Below are positions 33,492 to 45,593 of a stretch of 64,000 bases of DNA, in pieces. How positions within the stretch are numbered: the stretch's first letter is position 1; every line of letters starts with the position of its first letter. Both the position numbers and the translations under genes were made by a program. The stretch covers positions 1,054,001 to 1,118,000 of the forward strand of contig VWND01000095.1 of assembly GCA_009599575.1 (NCBI GenBank), in the 5' to 3' direction. The DNA comes from Blumeriella jaapii. Its lineage: Eukaryota > Ascomycota > Leotiomycetes > Helotiales > Drepanopezizaceae. The notes below the pieces were generated by a model. That model ran no database searches. It saw only the letters and a program-made list of their open reading frames with translations, and was not told the DNA's origin.

Positions 33492-35689
33492 CCATCTCTC
33501 TACTGACCTTGACCCTTGCCTGACCAATCCCACCTCAGGAGGCTGGCCCCTGTTGCTCGGGAGCTCTCTGGATTGGAGGGATGGGAATCACCACCACGAT
33601 AGCGAAAGTTTCGGCAGAGCCCGAGTCAGCTTCGCGAAAAAGTCGAGGATTAAGAAGATGATAATAAGATAATGAACTCAACGGCCCACGTTCTGATTCA
33701 ACGCGGAGGTCAAGCCAACCAGCGAGATCTTGACAACCTTCTTCCGCACTATCGTGGCTAGAGGGACGACTCCCTTGACCACGCACTCATCGAGAGGAAA
33801 TTGGTAGGCGAAAATCATCGATCGGGAGCGCTGTTCGTGGAGACGCTGGCTAGCATGGGAACCGCTCTTCGTATGTCACTGATAGCGTTTCTGCACCGCA
33901 GACGCCGAAAACCAACGCGACCAGTTACGGAAGCTACGTGAGCATTGGCCGCGTCGACTGGTCCCCTTCGTCTCCATGGCCAGGTTAAGTTTGCGTGCGT
34001 TCGCCGTTCGGTCCAAGAGCAGTCTTTCTGTCGAATCGGCTACGTGGATCTGTGGAGAGAGAAATAGCCATTCTGCCCGCCGAGTGTCGATCGCATCGAG
34101 ACCTCTTCTGGCCCGGAATCAGACTTTGGGCAGCCGACGGGCCACCTGCTATCCGAAACACTACACCACCATCATCCTCGACGTGAAGACCCTTCGTAAT
34201 CGGTTAAAATTGTGCTTAAGATGGCGAAACACTAAAATTCTTGTCTTTGGAGTCGGACACGACACGGCATAGGAAATTACTCCCTACAATGCCATTCGAG
34301 CGTGGAGCGTGTCAACCAAAGTGCATCATCCATCTATCACGGCCCTTGGAATAGGATTTGCAACGCATTCGGCTGAATGTTGGCTTTACAGGCGCCGTCA
34401 CTTTGCAAATCGTGAGTTCAAGAGAGGTGATGGATTCCCGTGCATGGCTCGTCTGTTGCCATCACTGCCGCATCAGAGGCTGGCCAGGTCTCCCTTTCTT
34501 GTTATCTCGGAGCTGATGACAGCTCAGATCATCGCCCGAATCGACATGTTTGAAACGTGACGGATCAGGGGTCAAGCTTACAGTGTAGACGCGTGCAGTA
34601 TGTGTACACACGCGCTGGAACTGCCGAGAGACCACAAAGCATCTTCCGGGGCACATATCCTACGCAAGCCTCGGTCTTTGGCGTCGTCCATCCCTCCTCT
34701 CACAGCATCGTCGTTCGTCCACCGGCCGTGGCTGGTCTCGCGGGGAGATCACTGGGCCCGGGGCGGGTGTGGAAAGCTCGGCCTGATTCAAGATACTTGT
34801 AAACTCTGTCTCCTAAGAGTCGAAAAGTGCAAATGCTCCGAGAGGAAGTTGGAAGTCTATGCTCCCGGCCGCGCTGCTGCACCTGCAAGGAGGGCGTAGC
34901 ACAAATGCCATCCGGGCCACACTGAACCCACGAAGCTTTTTGTCGTATCTGCAAAAATCAAAAAGGACGTGGCGTGATACGATCTGGAAACGCACATGCG
35001 CAAATACAAAAACGCATCGCACAAGAGTGGCTTGAGGAAAGCGAAAGAGAAATGGTCCACAAGCTGTCCTGTGCTCTGCTGTGCTGTAGAGTGTGTTGGT
35101 TTTTCGCGCTCGTATCAACCAACCCTTGAAGAAGAGGAAAAGGGAATCGTGAAAGCTATTCGACATGCATTCTAGACACACGGTGATATTCGCAAAGCCG
35201 ATTCAAAGCTGAAAGCTATTGATGTATACGGCAATTCGAAGATCGAGCATACTACAGTACTGTACTGTACAGTACCTGTAGGATGCTTGCTTATTGAGTG
35301 GAAAGCTGTCGTCGCGAAGAATTGCTACGCCTTGCGACTCGCGAAACACGAGCGACAGCAACATTCATGTACGAATTCCAAAGCAACATTTGAATCGAAA
35401 GTTTTGAGTTTGCATTCGTACATTCTCTTGAGCGTTCTCATTTGGGTTTTTGCCACTACGGGCATGAATGAGAACCACGTCGTGGGCTCAATGTCATGGA
35501 ATCTTGGTGGTGTTGGTTCCAGTATGTACAGTAGGTATGTACCAAACAATCACAATCGACACGTTTTTCCGTGCTTCGCATTTGTGCTAATGCCCCCTTT
35601 GCATCTAGGCGCAGCTCTGCCGGAAGATGTGGTCTCCGATCTCCCGGTCAATGGCATTGTCGGTGTACTAGACTTCATACAGTACAGGT

Positions 35690-35756
35690 ACAGCACAGCT
35701 ACAGTACAGCTACAGTACAGCTACAGTACAGATACAGTACAGATACAGTACAGTAC
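35690..35756. repeat. Tandem TACAGTACAGC/TACAGTACAGA units
   Basis: Overlapping 11-bp units containing GTACAG, a tandem variant of the dispersed GTACAGTAC motif. Confidence 0.9.
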
Positions 35757-37175
35757 CAACAGCCCGCTTCATGCCTTCGGAGCAGGATCTTTCCCCGAGG
35801 TGCACGATCGGTGAGCAAAGTACTTCCTGTACATGCTGTCACATCCAGATTCCATGCTTTGCCAAACAGAATTTTATCCCTGGGAAGCTTTTCGCCGGCA
35901 CACGAGACATTTCTGATATCGGACCGGCAGGCCCCCGACCTCGTTCGTGATCTTCCTGGTTCTGGTCGTTTCGGGAGCCCCGGGGCGTGCACTATCAAGC
36001 TGTCAAGCATCGGTTCCCGAAATCCAGCCTCTCCTACTGTACAGTACAGTACTGTACTGTAGTGTTCAGCTGCTGCTCTGTGTGCGCCGCAGGGTTTCCA
36101 GGATACTTTCAAAAGCAATTCACTTCTCGCCACTGCGGCACTGCAGAGTGTGTGTGTACACAGGAACAGCTGGCCAGCCCTGGTGCTGTACTGTACTGTA
36201 CCGTACCGTACCGGCCAGTGAAAACGGCTGTGGCGGAGAGCAAAGGCCTCGACGTCTGCTGCCATGCGATGTATGCTTCGCGAAAAGCTAGAGCTTACTG
36301 TTCTGTACCGTACCGTCAGAGTTGGCGCTGCAAGACGACAGCCAATATCGTGCAGTGAGAAGCGATTTGCTGCACCTCTGCACGCATCTGGCCCCGCGGA
36401 CCCCTGGACAGAAGCATGTGTCGATATCTCGGGGAAAAAAAAAGAGAGAGAAAAAGGAACTGCGGCCGTGTACATCGTATTGTAGATTTTCTCGCGAGCT
36501 TGAAGACGAGGAATTCCCTGCAGCCGAGAAAAGTGTGGTGATCGGATTGGAGGCGTCCAGAGAACAGTTGGATGCGAACCAGTGTGGATGGGAGCTGAAG
36601 AAGTACCAGGTGGTATCATTCCTCCTTTTTTTCTTTTATCTGAGTATTCAAATTGTTGTTAGGGGAGAGGGGGAAGAATGGGGGGGGGGGAAGTAGTGCT
36701 CGTGTAAGCTACTCCTGCAGCTGAACGCAAGCAAGTTCTTGGAACTTGGGGGCAGGAGAAGGCTGGAGAGGTAGAGCAACCAAATAGCCAGGCGAGTGTC
36801 GTGAACTAGTCGGCGGCGGCTGCAATTGCTACGTGCGTGTCAGAATTCAGAAAACGGCACTTTTCGAAGGGACGGCTAACGGTCCGTTTTCAACTCGCTG
36901 TTTTTATATGGCGTGACGATGCTGATGATGATGGTGATATTATTTAACGTGGAGGGAGGGGGCAGTGAAACTGCGCTACCTCAAGCCTCCCGCACGGCAT
37001 TGGATGTTTTGTTTTATGGCAGGTGTTCCACGGCACTATCATGTGAGTTTCGTACGACAGGTTGGTATTGGCTCATCTACTGTCGTCGCAAAATCTCAAT
37101 CTGCCGTTTGCACAAGCCTTGATATACCCGTTAGCAATATTGGAAGTATTACACTTTGATGTTGATGTCAGGCGT

Positions 37176-37197
37176 GGGGGGGGGGGGGGGGGGGGGG
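37176..37197. repeat. G22 homopolymer
   Basis: Twenty-two consecutive G on the plus strand within the gene desert. Confidence 0.95.
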
Positions 37198-40100
37198 TTT
37201 GTTAAGATTTTTGTATTGTTTACTGGCAAAGCATTTCGTCTTTGCCATATCCTGAGAGAGAGCCGAGTGTAGCGAGAACAAGACTGATGGAGAATCGCAT
37301 CTTGATTCTCGGCGGATTGGATGAATCGAGAAGCGTGGCTGTCGAGTGAAGTCGTAGTTTGTGAAGTGAAGCTGAGTTCAACGCAAACGTATTTGTATCG
37401 AAGTAAAAATCGGTGTGTATTCTTTGGAGATTGCTGTCTTTTTTTCATAAACCTTACATAAGCTTATAATAATCGCGTTATGAATCAAGCGTTTCTGACC
37501 ACCCATCGTTCGTCTTAAAGATATTCTTAAATCGTAAACCCACAAACTGCTCAAGGACGATGTTGTACCGCTACTTACAATGCAGATTCAGACTGGTTGG
37601 AACGCGGAATTAGCGCGAGATGGAAGCTGGGTTTTTGTAATGGAACCTTGCAACTGGGACATACGAGACCGAGTACATCAGCTAGCTACTATGACAGGAG
37701 TTTCTCGTTTTCTCGAGGTCCTATAGTAAATGAAGTACAGTAGCTAGCTGGTGTTGGACATACAAGTGATGTAAGCCCAAGACATTCCAGCTTCTTATGC
37801 TGCTGCATATCAGTATCACGCCGATGGCACTTGTGTAGCGGGCGGTGGCTTCTGGCTACTGGAGCACATACTGTAGCTCACATCTACAGTCTATAGAATC
37901 ACATGATGCCACGCGTCGCAATACTGGTAGTACTTTCCAACGCCCTTCTCACAGCTCTTGCGAAATGAAAAAGGTTTGTTGTCAGAAGACAGTTCGAAGT
38001 GCTGCCGAATTCGCCCACCCTGTGTACCTGTACCGAAGCACCCCATACAACTGCAATTAGACATTCGAGATAGAGCGAAACCTTTCGTGTTGAAATGACG
38101 CTTCTTCAGCTGAGAGTAAGCTAGTAGGATACCTGTGGCATATCCCGGCTTCTACGATTCGGACCGTATGCTTGTAGAGTCTCTGAGACGAGCCCGGACC
38201 GGCCCTACTCCTCTTGTTTCTAGAATGACAAGAGAAACTGTATATGTCCGTGAAGTAGAAGTGCTGCACAGCGTGAGTATTGCGGTGACCGACGACCTCA
38301 ACCAGTATCAAACCTTGGTAGCCAATTAGGATTCGATCTCCCTCAAGCATCAATTTGGCCGAATAGAGTTCGAACTTCTCAGTTGGCAACGAAACGGTCA
38401 GCGGGAAAAAAAAAAAAGAGGAAGAAGAAAAAGTTAGAGCCGTTGATGTCTTAGGCAGACGTCTCGCAGGTGGATCTGCTCCCAGCACGAGACCACGAAT
38501 AGGAAGTAATAGAGATCTTCCCACCCGAGGGGTGGTGGGGGGGGTCAGGAAAAGTCAAAGTAGCCGCACGCGTCAGTCATCTCAAGACGTACTGTAGACT
38601 TATGTCACCTCAAGCTGGGCCTGCATCATCGACGCACTTCCGATGTACAGTGAGGTACAGCACAGTACTGTACTGTACTGCACAAGGTGCCGTCAGATGC
38701 CGTTCGTGCTTTTGCTTTGCATTGCCCATGACCGGATAGGCGGGAGGGTGGAAGGACGCGTAGGTGGAGATGCTGTCCATTTCATTTTGCTTTTCGGTTG
38801 GTTTTTTTCGTACATAATTCTACTGTACTGTACAGTAAGTCCCTCCGTATGTATGCAGATTGCAACGCGCGTATCCTCCTGATCGTGGGCCTAGTCAGCG
38901 CCTCTTTACTGAGTCTGGAAATCAAGTCACATAATTGCCGCAGAGCGTAAAAACTCTATCGATTGTTGTGCTGGTGATTGTAAGTCCATTACGCAATGAA
39001 TGCGTGGAAGCAATCAGTGGTCTTGAATGATCTGTACGTAGTATGTGTAGTATTGTAGAATTCAGCTGTGGAGACGTACAGTACAGTACCTCTGTGTATG
39101 TGCCAAGCCCACATATCACATTTGAGTCATGTGACTGTAACGTGATGATATCTAAAGCAACACATAGACTCTTACAGTCAAGTTGCCATATGCCAGACCC
39201 TTTCTCATCTCCATCTCCATCTCCATCCCCATCCCCATCCCCATAATACCCAAAGGAAATGTATCGTGACATATGCGGAGTACCCTGATCTCCACCAGCA
39301 AGCGAACAAAACGAGAACGTACTCCACGTTAGCGCGCATGAAATGGAACCCAGCAGGACACCCAGTATAAGCACCAAACAACGGCCCAAACAACGGCCCA
39401 AGCTCTGGCAGGGAGCTTCTCCGTACTGTACTGTACTTGAAACGGAAAATCGTGATATCAGCGATGATAAACAGGAAACGACATAAAAACATCTATCCCC
39501 CCCCCCTTCTTGTATACACCCACGCACTGGAGAATTGCGAGCCAGCTGGGAAGATTCGTGAGCTAGGGAGTACTTTCTCTATCGATACTAGAATGCATTT
39601 TCCTCTTCTGAAATCAAGAGAACAACAGTGTGGGAGGTTCGTCACGGGTCCAGTGTGAGAGAGAGGGAGGTAGATATATCAATAAACCTGATCTGACATC
39701 CGACCGGCCAGACCAGACCAGACCAGGCCAGTTGTTTCTTCTTCACAAAACCGGTGGCATCTACTGTACGAAGTACATGAAATAACCTCCAGTGACTGAC
39801 TACCAGACCTCGTACCGTGCGCCGATGATCTGGATGCCAAACAGACAATGTACAGATTCAGTACCACTCAGTTGTTCCCATCCTCCGTCCGACGGTAGCT
39901 GGGTAGTCAAACTGACCGGCGGATTGGATCGGTGTCAATCCCGTCCATCGGATCATGATAGATCGATTCTTCACATTCCATCGACACGCAGACAGACAGA
40001 TGGGCAGAATGGCTAGCAAGCCGAAGAAAGCTGACGCACGCCCCTTCCCTCCCCATCCTTCGAACCATATCAGAAAATCAATCAATCAAGCAAGCAAGCA

Positions 40101-40631
40101 AGCAAAAGTCAGCAGATACCTACAGTACGCCCCTTCCTTTTCCCTTTCCCTCTCAGTACACACATACTGTATGTGAAAATCCATCTATTTCAAAACCAAT
40201 CCACCAGCCAACCCAGAAACTGCGTTACGTAGAACCCCAACATCCTCACCCAGCACCGTCTTCCCGACTCTCAGCCGCTTCTTCAACGCCCTCGCCCCTC
40301 TCCCCTCCCGACCAAAAAACAGCAGAAGGGAGGAACCAAAAGCCACGCCAGGCAAGGCGGAAAGAAGCGGAGCAGCTCACGCGCATCCAGCCCCGAGCTT
40401 TCTCGTCAGCACCGGCTCTTACTCTTAGCTTTCCATTTCCATGTCCATGTCCATGTCCATCTCGGGGGTTGGTTTGGTTCTCGGGAAACGAGAAAAAATG
40501 AAACGAGATGAAATGAAACGTAACGAAATGACGAGAGGATGGCTAGGAAGAGGAAAAAAAAAGACAGGAAAGAAGGAGAGCAAACAAACAATCAACAAAC
40601 GATTAGCAAACAATCGAAAAAAACCCCTACA

Positions 40632-40633
<2 letters not shown>

Positions 40634-40662
<29 letters not shown>
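40634..40662. repeat. C29 homopolymer
   Basis: Twenty-nine consecutive C on the plus strand, with further C and A runs just downstream (40679-40695). Confidence 0.95.
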
Positions 40663-41047
40663 TTCTTTTAGAAAAAAACCCCCCCCCAAAAAAACCAGAG
40701 TATATCACGCCAGGCCAACTTTCAAAGACCGAGATGCAGATGGCTCCTGATTTGCATTCTTTTCCTTATCCCCAATCGTACAATACATACATTCATACAC
40801 ACATACACATACAAGCCGAGCTAGCTCGCTAGTAACGGAGTCCTTCCTTTCTTTCTTCTGCGACGTACAGTACAGTACTGTAACGTAAGTAAGGTAAGGT
40901 GAGGTAATATAACATTGCCCCCCCCCCTTTAACCGGTCCCAAGACCAGTTCAAGTCCAAGTTCAGTTCACACCTGCTTGCCTGCCATCTTCCTTTCACCC
41001 AGACTGTGCGTTAAACTCGCGAGCCCAAAAATTCCTGGCCCGACTAC

Positions 41048-44000
41048 CTAGCTTCCCTCGTCGTCTTCATCCTCGGAATCAATCATGGCCCGCCGATTCT
41101 TGCGCTGTGTGAGAGCCGGCCCTGCGACCTCCTCTTCGTCGCTGGGGGCATCGACATCCATGTTCTGCACGTCGCCTTCACCATCGCCGTGGCCATCGTC
41201 GCCGCCATCGACATCGCCGTGGCTCTCGCTCTCCACCGCCTTCGCTGCATGCGCCGCTCCGTCATCCCCCTCGCTGTCACTGTCGACCACGATCTCGCTG
41301 CTCTTGAACTTGTTCGGCTTCTGTGACGCAGCCGATTTCTTGGCCAGCCTCCGCTTCTTCGGCTTCGGCTTCTCCTCGTCCGTGTCTGCGCCGCTGGCCT
41401 TGTGGCTCCTCCTTCTAGGCTCACCACCACTCTCATCGTCGTCGGTGATGCCGTCTTCAGTCTTCTTCTTGCGCTTGCCCCCTGCCGCGCGGCTGGGCTT
41501 CTTCTTGCGCTTAACCTTGTCACCCGTCTCGCTGTCTGTGGTCATCTCAGCAGCTTCGCGCGAACGCTGCTCTTCATAGCGAGCCTCGGCCAGTTCACGG
41601 TCCCGCTCGGCGATCTTCTGTCGGTCCTCGGCGATTTTAATCTTTCTCGCCCGCTCGGCCTCCTCGGCAGCGATTCGCGCATCTTCCCGTTTCTTCTGCT
41701 CCGACTCGCGAGCTTGTTTGGCAGCTAGCAGTCTCTCATGGTGCTTCTCTTCGTATTCCTTCTGTGCTTGAATCGAGCGTTTCAGTTGCGTACGCATCGT
41801 GTTACGTGCCATGTTGGCTCGCTGCTCAATGTCGTGTTTTGGGTAGGGTGTCTGTGGGCTCTGCGCAATGAGTTCAAGTGACTCGATAGCTTCTTCAAGC
41901 CCCGAGGCAGCAGCTTCAAGTTCCGCCAAAGATCTTTGTGACTCAGCAAGACTGTAGATAGTGGCGGCAAGTTGGATTTGCACGAAAGCGACGTTGAATT
42001 TGAAGTGGATTTGTTCGGGTGCAATTGCTAAAGCCTGTGTCATGTTAGCTTGTATCGTCGGTACTCAGGCGCGAGTTCGAACCTTTTGTGAGAACTCCAA
42101 TGCCTTTGCGAACGCCGAAGGATCCTTCTCGGCCTTGCCTTTGGCTAACCATGTTCGTCCCAAGCAAGCAAGAATCTGTGCATCGTTCTGTCGGTCCTTC
42201 AACAAAGCCTGCTCGTAGTGCTCGATAGCCTTCGAATACTGTCGCAACTCCGCAAAGATGTGACCAAGGTTGACATAGACACTCGGATCCTTCACGGTAT
42301 CTCTGACTGTGATGAAAATCGACAGAGCAGTCTTGAAATCCTTCTTGTCCTCGACCAAAGCAATGGCAATACCTTGAGCAGCGTAGGCGTTCTTGGGGTC
42401 TAGCTGTAGCGCCTTTTCGAAAAACTCAACCGCCTTGGAATACATCCCACTACGCTTCTGCTTATCCTGGTCCGTTTCCCGACGCATCTCACGTGCTGTC
42501 ATCAGGTAGATGTTTCCCATGCCGATTAAAGCATAGCGATCATGTTTTTCGTAGTTCTGAAGGGTGTGTTTGTAGTGTCGAAGCTCGGGATCCTCCGCAA
42601 CGTTGGTACGTTTTCGAGAATGGAGCCTCCCAAGATACCAGCCATACAATGCTCGTACCTCAAGGTCGGCTGATGATTCTTGATAGAGCTTGCTGATGGC
42701 CTTGGGCCCTGCATCTGTCGGATTTTGACGCAGAGAAATGTACGCCAGTCGAGTTCTCGCATCTGTGTAATCGCTGTGGCGTGCGAGCAATCCTTCGTAA
42801 ACGGTGCTTGCTTCATCAAGTAATCCATTGGCCTCGTAGGTTCGCCCGAGGTTGTAGCTGATAGTAGTGACAAGAGCATCTGTGTCTGTCTCCTCTTGCT
42901 TCTCCCCAAGCTTGATACATGCGCTCAGCGCCACTTGGAACATATCTCGTGCCATCTCAAACTTCTCACCCTGGTAGTAGAAGCATCCAATGTTATTGAG
43001 GAGTTGAGGAGGAAGACCTTCTCGCATACTGTTCTTGAAAGTGGCCTCATCGTCAGTCTCTTTCGGTCTCTCGCTCGGAGGAATCTGGTCGAATTCAAGT
43101 TGCTCAACTTGCTGTAGGCATTGCAAGCTCTTGTCTGGTTGATCGCCTTCGTAGAGACGTGCAAGGTTCAGGAGAACGGAGGCATCGGGTAACAAGTTCT
43201 TCTTGGGGTCCTTCCAAGCTGTGCGGACGCTCTCAAGGTATCCAACAGCCTTTTTCCACTCAGGGGATTTCTCCTCTTTGGGACCAGCTGTTTGAAGTTG
43301 AAAGACCTCTTCAGCATAGAGAGTTCCCAGCAGGATCATGGCCTCAACGTTTTTGGATTGTTGGATAATTTTTTCCAGTCTCAGTTTGGCCTCTCCGAAA
43401 TCGCTTCTCAGCACTGACAGCTGTGCTGTCCCAAACTTCGCCGGAAGATACCCACGATCAGCTCCACCTCTGGCTTCATCGGCTCGCCTATAGTAATCTG
43501 CAGCTTTGTCATAGCTGTCCTCGTAGTGCTCCTTGCGGGCCAAGAGATACCATCCATCACTTGCAATGGCATTGACGTCAGTGAATTGGATGGCCTTGTG
43601 GGACAGTGTCTCCACGCTCGGGAGCGACTTTCTGGACAAAAAGTACCCAGCAAACGTAGCACAAGTCAAGGGAAGATCCTTGTCTGCCTTGAACGCCTTC
43701 TGTGTGTACTCCGTCATAGCCTTCTTATACAACCGCATAAATTCGGGGCCGTTGGTGGGAACATGGGAGCTTGCATCGAGGTAGAAAAGGCCAAGTAGAA
43801 TGTTCGCGATCTTCGAATCAGGGTTGATTTCCAAAGCTCGGTCCCAAGCCATTTTCGCATCTTCCTTGTGTCCTAGCACCCAGAAACAACAGCCAATACC
43901 GATCCGAGGATCTGGGTCTACCAAATCTGGCATCTTGTGCAGTACCTCCTGGTAGCCGTCTAAAGACTCCGAGTATTTTCCCAGGGAGAAGAGTGCCCTG

Positions 44001-44689
44001 GACTTGCCCAGCACTGCCATCATGTTTCGTCCCTGAGAGGCACGGATCGCGTCCTCGAAAGACTTGGCCGACGCTCGCAGAATATCTGCTTTCTCTGGAT
44101 CCAAAGCGCCGGGTGCCGAAGACTTCGAAGGCGGTTGCAAGGAAGCCTTCAGCAGTTGAAGGACACCACGTGCCAGGAATAGAGGCGGGAACCCCGGATT
44201 GATACGCAATGCTTCGTTGAGCGTCTGCGTCGAAAGCCCAAGGAAATGCTCCTTCGTCTTTGCCTCTGAAGCCAATGCACCTTCAGGCGCAACACGGGGA
44301 GCCTCCCTGCTTTTCCACAGGTACATCCAGCACAAGCAGGTAAGGATACTGAGCTTCTCATTTTGTCCCCCTTTCATAGCCTGTCCGCCCTTGAGCAGCA
44401 TCTCGATCGCATGGTCGATTTTCTTCTGCTTCGCGTATGCCAGCGAGACCGTCATCCAATACGTGCGCGCCGCGCCCTCGTTCTCCAGCAAGGTGCACAA
44501 TTCGGTCGGATCGTCCAGAAGATCCTCGAGATCGACTTCGACAGCCTGGTCATCGTCTTCACCTTGTACAGGAATGTCGATTGCGGAGGGGATGTCCGAG
44601 AACCGTTTGCTTATCACTCTGTGCCCAGGAGACGCAGCAGCATGTCCGTTTGTTGCCCCATTGGTATGCCCATTTTCAATAGCCGCCAT
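41048..44689 (-). CDS. CTR9: Ctr9, TPR subunit of the Paf1 transcription-elongation complex
   Basis: Scaffold of the nuclear Paf1 complex, which travels with RNA polymerase II and promotes H2B ubiquitination and H3K4/K36 methylation. Two exons, 44689-42083 and 42034-41048, with a 48-bp intron (GTTCGA.., branch GCTAAC, ACACAG), give 1197 residues, close to the family length. Residues 60 to about 900 form many TPR repeats, for example the LGLFYLDAS region, RARGVLQLLK-like helices, LLNNIGCFYYQGEKFEMARD and YVNLGHIFAELRQYSKAIEHYEQAL. From about residue 950 a charged coiled coil follows, rich in Glu/Lys/Arg (EEKHHERLLAAKQARE). The tail (after about 1070) is Lys/Arg then Asp/Glu-rich and ends EDEDDEGS, as in other Ctr9 proteins. 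The start Met precedes a Gly/Asn/Ala-rich leader and the conserved DIPSAIDIPVQG block. Confidence 0.96.
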
Positions 44690-45593
44690 CGTGGATTCGT
44701 ATAGGTAGGCGCTTCGTTGAGGCTTGCGTTAAGTCGCGATTCAGAGGCGCGTCGAGGCGCAAATGCGTCCGGCCGAGGCTGTAGGTGACAGGATCTCAAG
44801 AAAGATATGACATTTGACCAGCCATGTAATTGAGTCAAGAAGGCCAATTAATATCTGCCAGGCTTGCAAGGTATTTGGTCGAAAATGTTGCTGGATGAGG
44901 CTGGACAAATTGACGAGAGAAGGTACTGTAAGGCTGGGCTGCCGACAAATTGTCACGACAGCAGACGCGCTAGCATCAGACACGCTAATCTTCTTTGAGA
45001 CTAGCCCGGTAGGGAACCTACCGAACGTACTGCACATGCAGTAAAACAAGTGAATATCGAGTATTATTAGATTAGGAACCGGATGCTTGAAAAGTAAATA
45101 GGAATTCTGCCGTCTAGCTGTGTGGTTGCCAAAAGAACCTGTAGCAAAAAGCTTTTCTTTAGATTTTTTGTGAATAACAAAAGTAATTGTTAGCACATGC
45201 ACTCTTGCATATCTGAGACTCATAGTATGAACAAGTCAGCGTACAAGAAATGAATTCACAAGGAAATGGAGGTTTGTTGCGAGATCAGAGGAAACAATAG
45301 GGATATGATAATGCAAGAGCGGGTATCTTCACTAATATGATTTATACATCTTCATTGCTGTTCTACTAAAGTACAAAGGCAGATTGTGCCCAAAGCAGGC
45401 CAAAAGCAGGCCTCCAGCAGTCAAAAGATATTGGCTTTCTCCCATACTGTCGCTCGTGCAACGCCAATGACACCACCACAGCCGTGCAGCCGCCTCGACG
45501 CCACGAAAACCCGCAAGCTGTAAAAAGAAAATTCCGCCAAAACACACAGATCGTAAAAACCTTCCGAGTCGGGTGGGTAACCACAATGCCGAC
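44690..45593. other. Intergenic region between the STH1 3' end and the CTR9 start
   Basis: No gene seen in about 900 bp. It must hold the CTR9 promoter (near 44700) and the STH1 3' flank; both genes run leftwards. Moderately AT-rich at 45040-45330. Confidence 0.6.

Larger units (their letters stand above)
29898..41047. other. 11-kb gene desert
   Basis: No gene I can support across about 11 kb. Open frames are short, occur on both strands and translate to simple or unnatural sequence. Contents: GCATG-type decamer repeats (31150-31205), the inverted-repeat element 31238-31819, GTACTGTAC motifs (31098, 33185, 35255-35275, 35690-35756, 36038-36060, 36190-36215, 38645-38680, 38823-38836, 39075-39088, 39424-39437, 40865-40885), a triplet-repeat block at 33328-33491, and the G22 and C29 tracts. 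It also includes the upstream region of the CRIB gene and the 3' flank of CTR9. Confidence 0.55.

Noticed and set aside
33202..33672. Frames encoding poly-Arg, poly-Glu/Asp and poly-Ser.
   Set aside because: All arise from one TTC/GTC trinucleotide repeat read in different frames and strands.
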